Assembly (NCBI GenBank): GCA_965243255.1
Contig: CBDEUH010000004.1
Coordinates: 1,178,001 to 1,242,000, forward strand
Length of the DNA: 64,000 nucleotides
Reading direction: 5' to 3'
From: Bin87 sp965243255
Lineage (GTDB): Bacteria; Chloroflexota; Dehalococcoidia; Lucifugimonadales; UBA3495
Shown: positions 63,541-64,000 of the stretch, in pieces
Layout: each line of letters starts with the position of its first letter
Position numbering within the stretch: the stretch's first letter is position 1
Program-made: the position numbers and the translations under genes
Notes under the pieces: model-generated
The model's database searches: none
What the model was told of the DNA's origin: nothing
What the model saw: the letters and a program-made list of their open reading frames with translations, nothing else

Positions 63541-63591
63541 GGTTCTCCTTTTGAAGGGGGTACTCCTCTTAGAGGGGGTTCTCCTTTTGGC
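63541..63591 (-). repeat. Three tandem mini-hairpins upstream of the unknown gene
   Basis: Three imperfect copies of about 18 bases, each carrying a small inverted repeat (CCTTTTGAAGG, CCTCTTAGAGG, then a partial copy). They lie between the unknown gene's start codon and anything upstream, so would be in its leader or promoter. Confidence 0.55.
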
Positions 63592-63804
63592 GGTCAGTCC
63601 AGCCGATTGGTTTTGGTTTGGTGTGGTATCGGGTTCGGGGGGTTCAGGATGTCGGCGCTACGGCCTGGGAGCGGGTGTTGCGAGTTTGATGTCCTAGATT
63701 TGCGCGTGCTAACTGCCGCCGCGATGAGGGATACCAGTCCTCACCGCATCCCTGGCCCGTTTGGGCCGGGGGTAACCGGCGGTTCTCGCGCGGCGGTGTT
63801 GTGA
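63592..63804. other. Non-coding stretch with a GGCCC-GTTT-GGGCC hairpin
   Basis: No convincing gene. GGCCC-GTTT-GGGCC at 63754-63767 and an imperfect GATGAGG...CCTCACCGCATC structure just before it may be transposon-end hairpins or the guide-side flank of the RNA described next. No T run follows the hairpin. Confidence 0.45.
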
Positions 63805-64000
63805 CTCCCGCCGTGCCAACTGCACTTAGCCGGGTAAGCGTTGACCGACCGTAGCACAGCAGCGGTGCAGAAATTCCGACGTGCCGTCCTCGCGCAGGAC
63901 AGCGCTTAGGCCGTTATTGTCCTGAACCCTGATGAACCCGATATTCGATTGTTACGTCGGGCTGTCGTCCGTGGGCCGGTGCACCGGGCTTTAGGACGGG
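63805..64000 (+). ncRNA. Putative omega RNA (HEARO) of an IscB/IsrB element, 5' part
   Basis: A highly structured segment cut by the window end. Outer pair GTGC (63813-63816) with GCAC (63854-63857); CCAAC (63816-63820) with GTTG (63840-63843); inner CTTA/TAAG hairpin; then CGACCGTAG, the conserved-looking block also present, as I recall, in the described OgeuIscB omega RNA (CCAAC...GTTG...CGACCGTAG...GCACAG order). Further hairpins: GTCCT/AGGAC (63886-63900), CGTCC/GGACG (63966-63998) enclosing CCGGTGCACCGG. In known loci the guide lies 5' of this scaffold and the nuclease ORF begins just 3' of it, here beyond base 64000. No IscB ORF can be checked. Confidence 0.6.

Noticed and set aside
63541..63591. 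CRISPR-like array
   Set aside because: Only three imperfect units without spacers; each is a small hairpin.

Overview
The window is GC-rich, gene-dense bacterial DNA: about 60 protein genes, most of them a few bases apart or overlapping. The family mix suggests an uncultured marine Chloroflexota (Dehalococcoidia / SAR202-like) chromosome: many short-chain dehydrogenases, enoyl-CoA hydratases, an LLM-class flavin oxidoreductase, an SCP2-type thiolase with its DUF35 partner, amidohydrolase-type catabolic enzymes, a PurL/PurQ split FGAM synthase and a very short EF-Ts. This placement is inference from gene content and architecture, not from a phylogeny.

Layout. 1-9475 (+): the 3' part of a large type I polyketide synthase (AT end, DH, methyltransferase, ER, KR, ACP, then a second KS-AT whose catalytic residues are lost), followed by a free-standing ACP, an Sfp-type phosphopantetheinyl transferase and an alpha/beta hydrolase behind their own promoter. 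9472-11351 (-): a nucleobase permease fused to an RsbW-like ATPase domain, and tRNA-Leu(CAA). 11467-15883 (+): YqeY protein, purQ, EamA exporter, purL. 15880-17511 (-): a NYN/OST-HTH RNase-like protein with a promoter that contains a perfect palindrome. 17772-22896 (+, with FKBP on -): two membrane or exported proteins, SDR, LLM oxidoreductase, small HTH protein. 22921-24179 (-): cupin and enoyl-CoA hydratase. 24297-31357 (-): the housekeeping operon rpsB-tsf-pyrH-frr-uppS-cdsA-dxr-rseP behind a clear promoter. 31460-32698 (+): amidohydrolase. 32676-45230 (-): a long catabolic and transport stretch (cyclase-family hydrolase, 2TM, TenA, CoxG, SDR, M20 amidohydrolase, ABC exporter, amine oxidase, HNH, MOSC, HpaB-type monooxygenase, ACT, histidine-decarboxylase-like enzyme). 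45342-52033: hydrolase, HEPN-TPR protein, dapA, second NYN protein, plsC, cmk, HNH and Smr-wHTH proteins. 52048-56574 (-): holB, lysA, sat, enoyl-CoA hydratase. 56733-62709: third NYN protein, thrC, inositol-monophosphatase-family enzyme, a divergent SDR, TPR, DUF35 and thiolase. 62834-64000: an unrecognised protein, small hairpin repeats and, at the right edge, a structured segment that looks like the start of an IscB/IsrB-type omega RNA (HEARO).

The points most worth following are the PKS with a catalytically dead terminal KS-AT, the putative omega RNA at the right edge, the NYN gene with an operator between -35 and -10 and no ordinary start codon, the HEPN-TPR and Smr-wHTH fusions, and a recurrent TGCTATA(A/C)T extended -10 element in front of six genes, two of which look leaderless. 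No CRISPR array, prophage, rRNA or intact transposase gene was seen.
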